A DNA stretch of 64,000 bases from the NCBI GenBank assembly GCA_038125665.1, contig JAYPEI010000001.1:248001-312000 (forward strand), in the 5' to 3' direction. The notes below the pieces were generated by a model. It made no database searches and was not told where the DNA came from. It saw only the letters and a program-made list of their open reading frames with translations. Shown piece after piece: positions 63,436-64,000 of this stretch (within the stretch, counting starts at the first letter, position 1; every line of letters starts with the position of its first letter). The position numbers and the translations under genes were made by a program. The DNA comes from CAILUG01 sp038125665 (lineage in GTDB: Bacteria; Pseudomonadota; Gammaproteobacteria; Pseudomonadales; Pseudohongiellaceae).

Positions 63436-64000
63436 TTAGTCACAAACTGGACAGTAATGTCCCTGCCCAGCTTCACCAGCCACCAGTTCTGCTAGCATGA
63501 ACCGCTGCACTGCCTCAAGTGAATTGGGCAACACCTGATAACGTTCTTGTCGCTGAAACAAATCAGCAATGTGTGCAGGTAGCTCAGGGCATGCAAAACC
63601 AGCTTCTTGGATGGCTTTACCGAACTTAGCAGGATGAGCTGTGCCGAGGGTTACCATAGGTATTTGCGAATTCTTATCACAAACCGTAGCTGCCTGTATT
63701 CCGGTGGCTGTATGCGGATCGACCAAAAAATTATCCTCCGTCATCACCTGTTGAATCACCCGCAAGGTCGTTGCATCATCGACACTTAAGGAATCGAAGT
63801 GATCACGAGCCTTGGCCCATTGTGTCTGGGTAACACTTTGTGCTTCTTGATTTAGCCCAGTAACAAACTGCCTTACTCGACTGGTATCACCATCAAACAT
63901 ATCAAACATAAATCGTTCAAAATTAGAACTCACCATAATATCCATGCTAGGAGATAAGGTGGGTTCCAATGCTGTCAAGTGGTACTGATTGCTACTAATG
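63436..64000 (-). CDS. thrC: Threonine synthase, C-terminal part (cut by window edge)
   Basis: About 187 residues visible; the gene continues beyond 64000. Seen: LEPTLSPSMDIMVSSNFERFMFD, ATGIQAATVCD, VTLGTAHPAKFG and a short C-terminal tail GHYCPVCD. The TLSPSMDI-x-VSSNFERxxF run is diagnostic of the long form of threonine synthase in proteobacteria. The PLP-lysine lies outside the window. An in-frame TTG at 63978 is internal, as the frame continues upstream (SSNQYHLTALEP). Confidence 0.9.
   Translation of the reverse strand, partial: ISSNQYHLTALEPTLSPSMDIMVSSNFERFMFDMFDGDTSRVRQFVTGLNQEAQSVTQTQWAKARDHFDSLSVDDATTLRVIQQVMTEDNFLVDPHTATGIQAATVCDKNSQIPMVTLGTAHPAKFGKAIQEAGFACPELPAHIADLFQRQERYQVLPNSLEAVQRFMLAELVAGEAGQGHYCPVCD

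Noticed and set aside
1..64000. tRNA, rRNA, insertion sequence, integrase, phage or CRISPR elements
   Set aside because: No cloverleaf-like segment, transposase motif or regular short repeat was seen in the intergenic regions.

Overview
The window looks like a chromosomal segment of a moderately AT-rich (by eye low-40s % GC) gammaproteobacterium, probably marine. Housekeeping genes of gammaproteobacterial type (rimO, GTP-type pckG, recJ next to a threonine synthase gene) sit among blocks of secreted oxidoreductases, esterases, MFS exporters and families of unknown function. I see no tRNA, rRNA, insertion sequence, integrase or CRISPR array. Family names (DUF numbers) are from memory and unsearched.

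Layout. 1-6.6 kb: 5' end of a fumarylacetoacetate-hydrolase-family gene (cut by the window edge), divergent from malonyl-CoA decarboxylase; then a LeuA/homocitrate-synthase-like enzyme, a MetE C-terminal-like protein, a Tat-exported type B carboxylesterase and a VOC metalloenzyme. 6.6-12 kb: a cluster of small exported proteins of two recurring kinds, a DUF6152-like protein whose predicted mature N-terminus is His-His, and a beta-rich partner domain with two conserved cysteines. 12-21.8 kb: an IclR regulator, a LigM-like THF-dependent O-demethylase, an O-methyltransferase, a DUF3237 protein, a voltage-gated-type K+ channel, a DUF5916 outer-membrane protein interrupted by one in-frame TAA, an orphan GcvH, and another DUF6152/partner pair. 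22-32 kb: DUF1428 and MHS-family transporter, agmatine-to-putrescine genes (aguB-aguA), an MFS protein, an ATP-grasp enzyme, a DsbA-fold protein, a DUF3833/chalcone-isomerase-like/DUF2878 operon and a YbdG-type mechanosensitive channel. 32-38.5 kb: a tightly packed five-gene minus-strand operon (cytochrome c-PQQ dehydrogenase, PEBP protein, DUF6152-partner fusion, TauE/SafE permease, M48 lipoprotein protease). 38.7-44.4 kb: PepSY reductase-like protein, rimO, pckG, LeuB-like dehydrogenase. 44.7-53.7 kb: a plus-strand catabolic block (triplicated SnoaL protein, PQQ dehydrogenase-cytochrome c, HSL-type esterase, Baeyer-Villiger monooxygenase, sulfotransferase, secreted SnoaL protein). 53.9-64 kb: wrbA, SDR, renalase-like flavoprotein, proline-iminopeptidase-like hydrolase, DUF3429, a YVTN propeller of the PQQ-associated type, MFS exporter, recJ, an HtrA-like protease and the 3' part of thrC.

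The strongest candidate for an undescribed system is the DUF6152/partner family. Five DUF6152-like domains and six partner domains occur here; they are adjacent or nearly so at three loci and fused in one polypeptide at two others. All five DUF6152 signal peptides are predicted to be cut exactly before His-His, and all share a downstream Asn-Pro-His. This suggests a secreted histidine-brace-like metal (copper?) site that works with the partner and lies among PQQ/cytochrome periplasmic dehydrogenases. A second theme is the PQQ alcohol dehydrogenase + BVMO + esterase set, which matches the logic alcohol to ketone to ester to acid.
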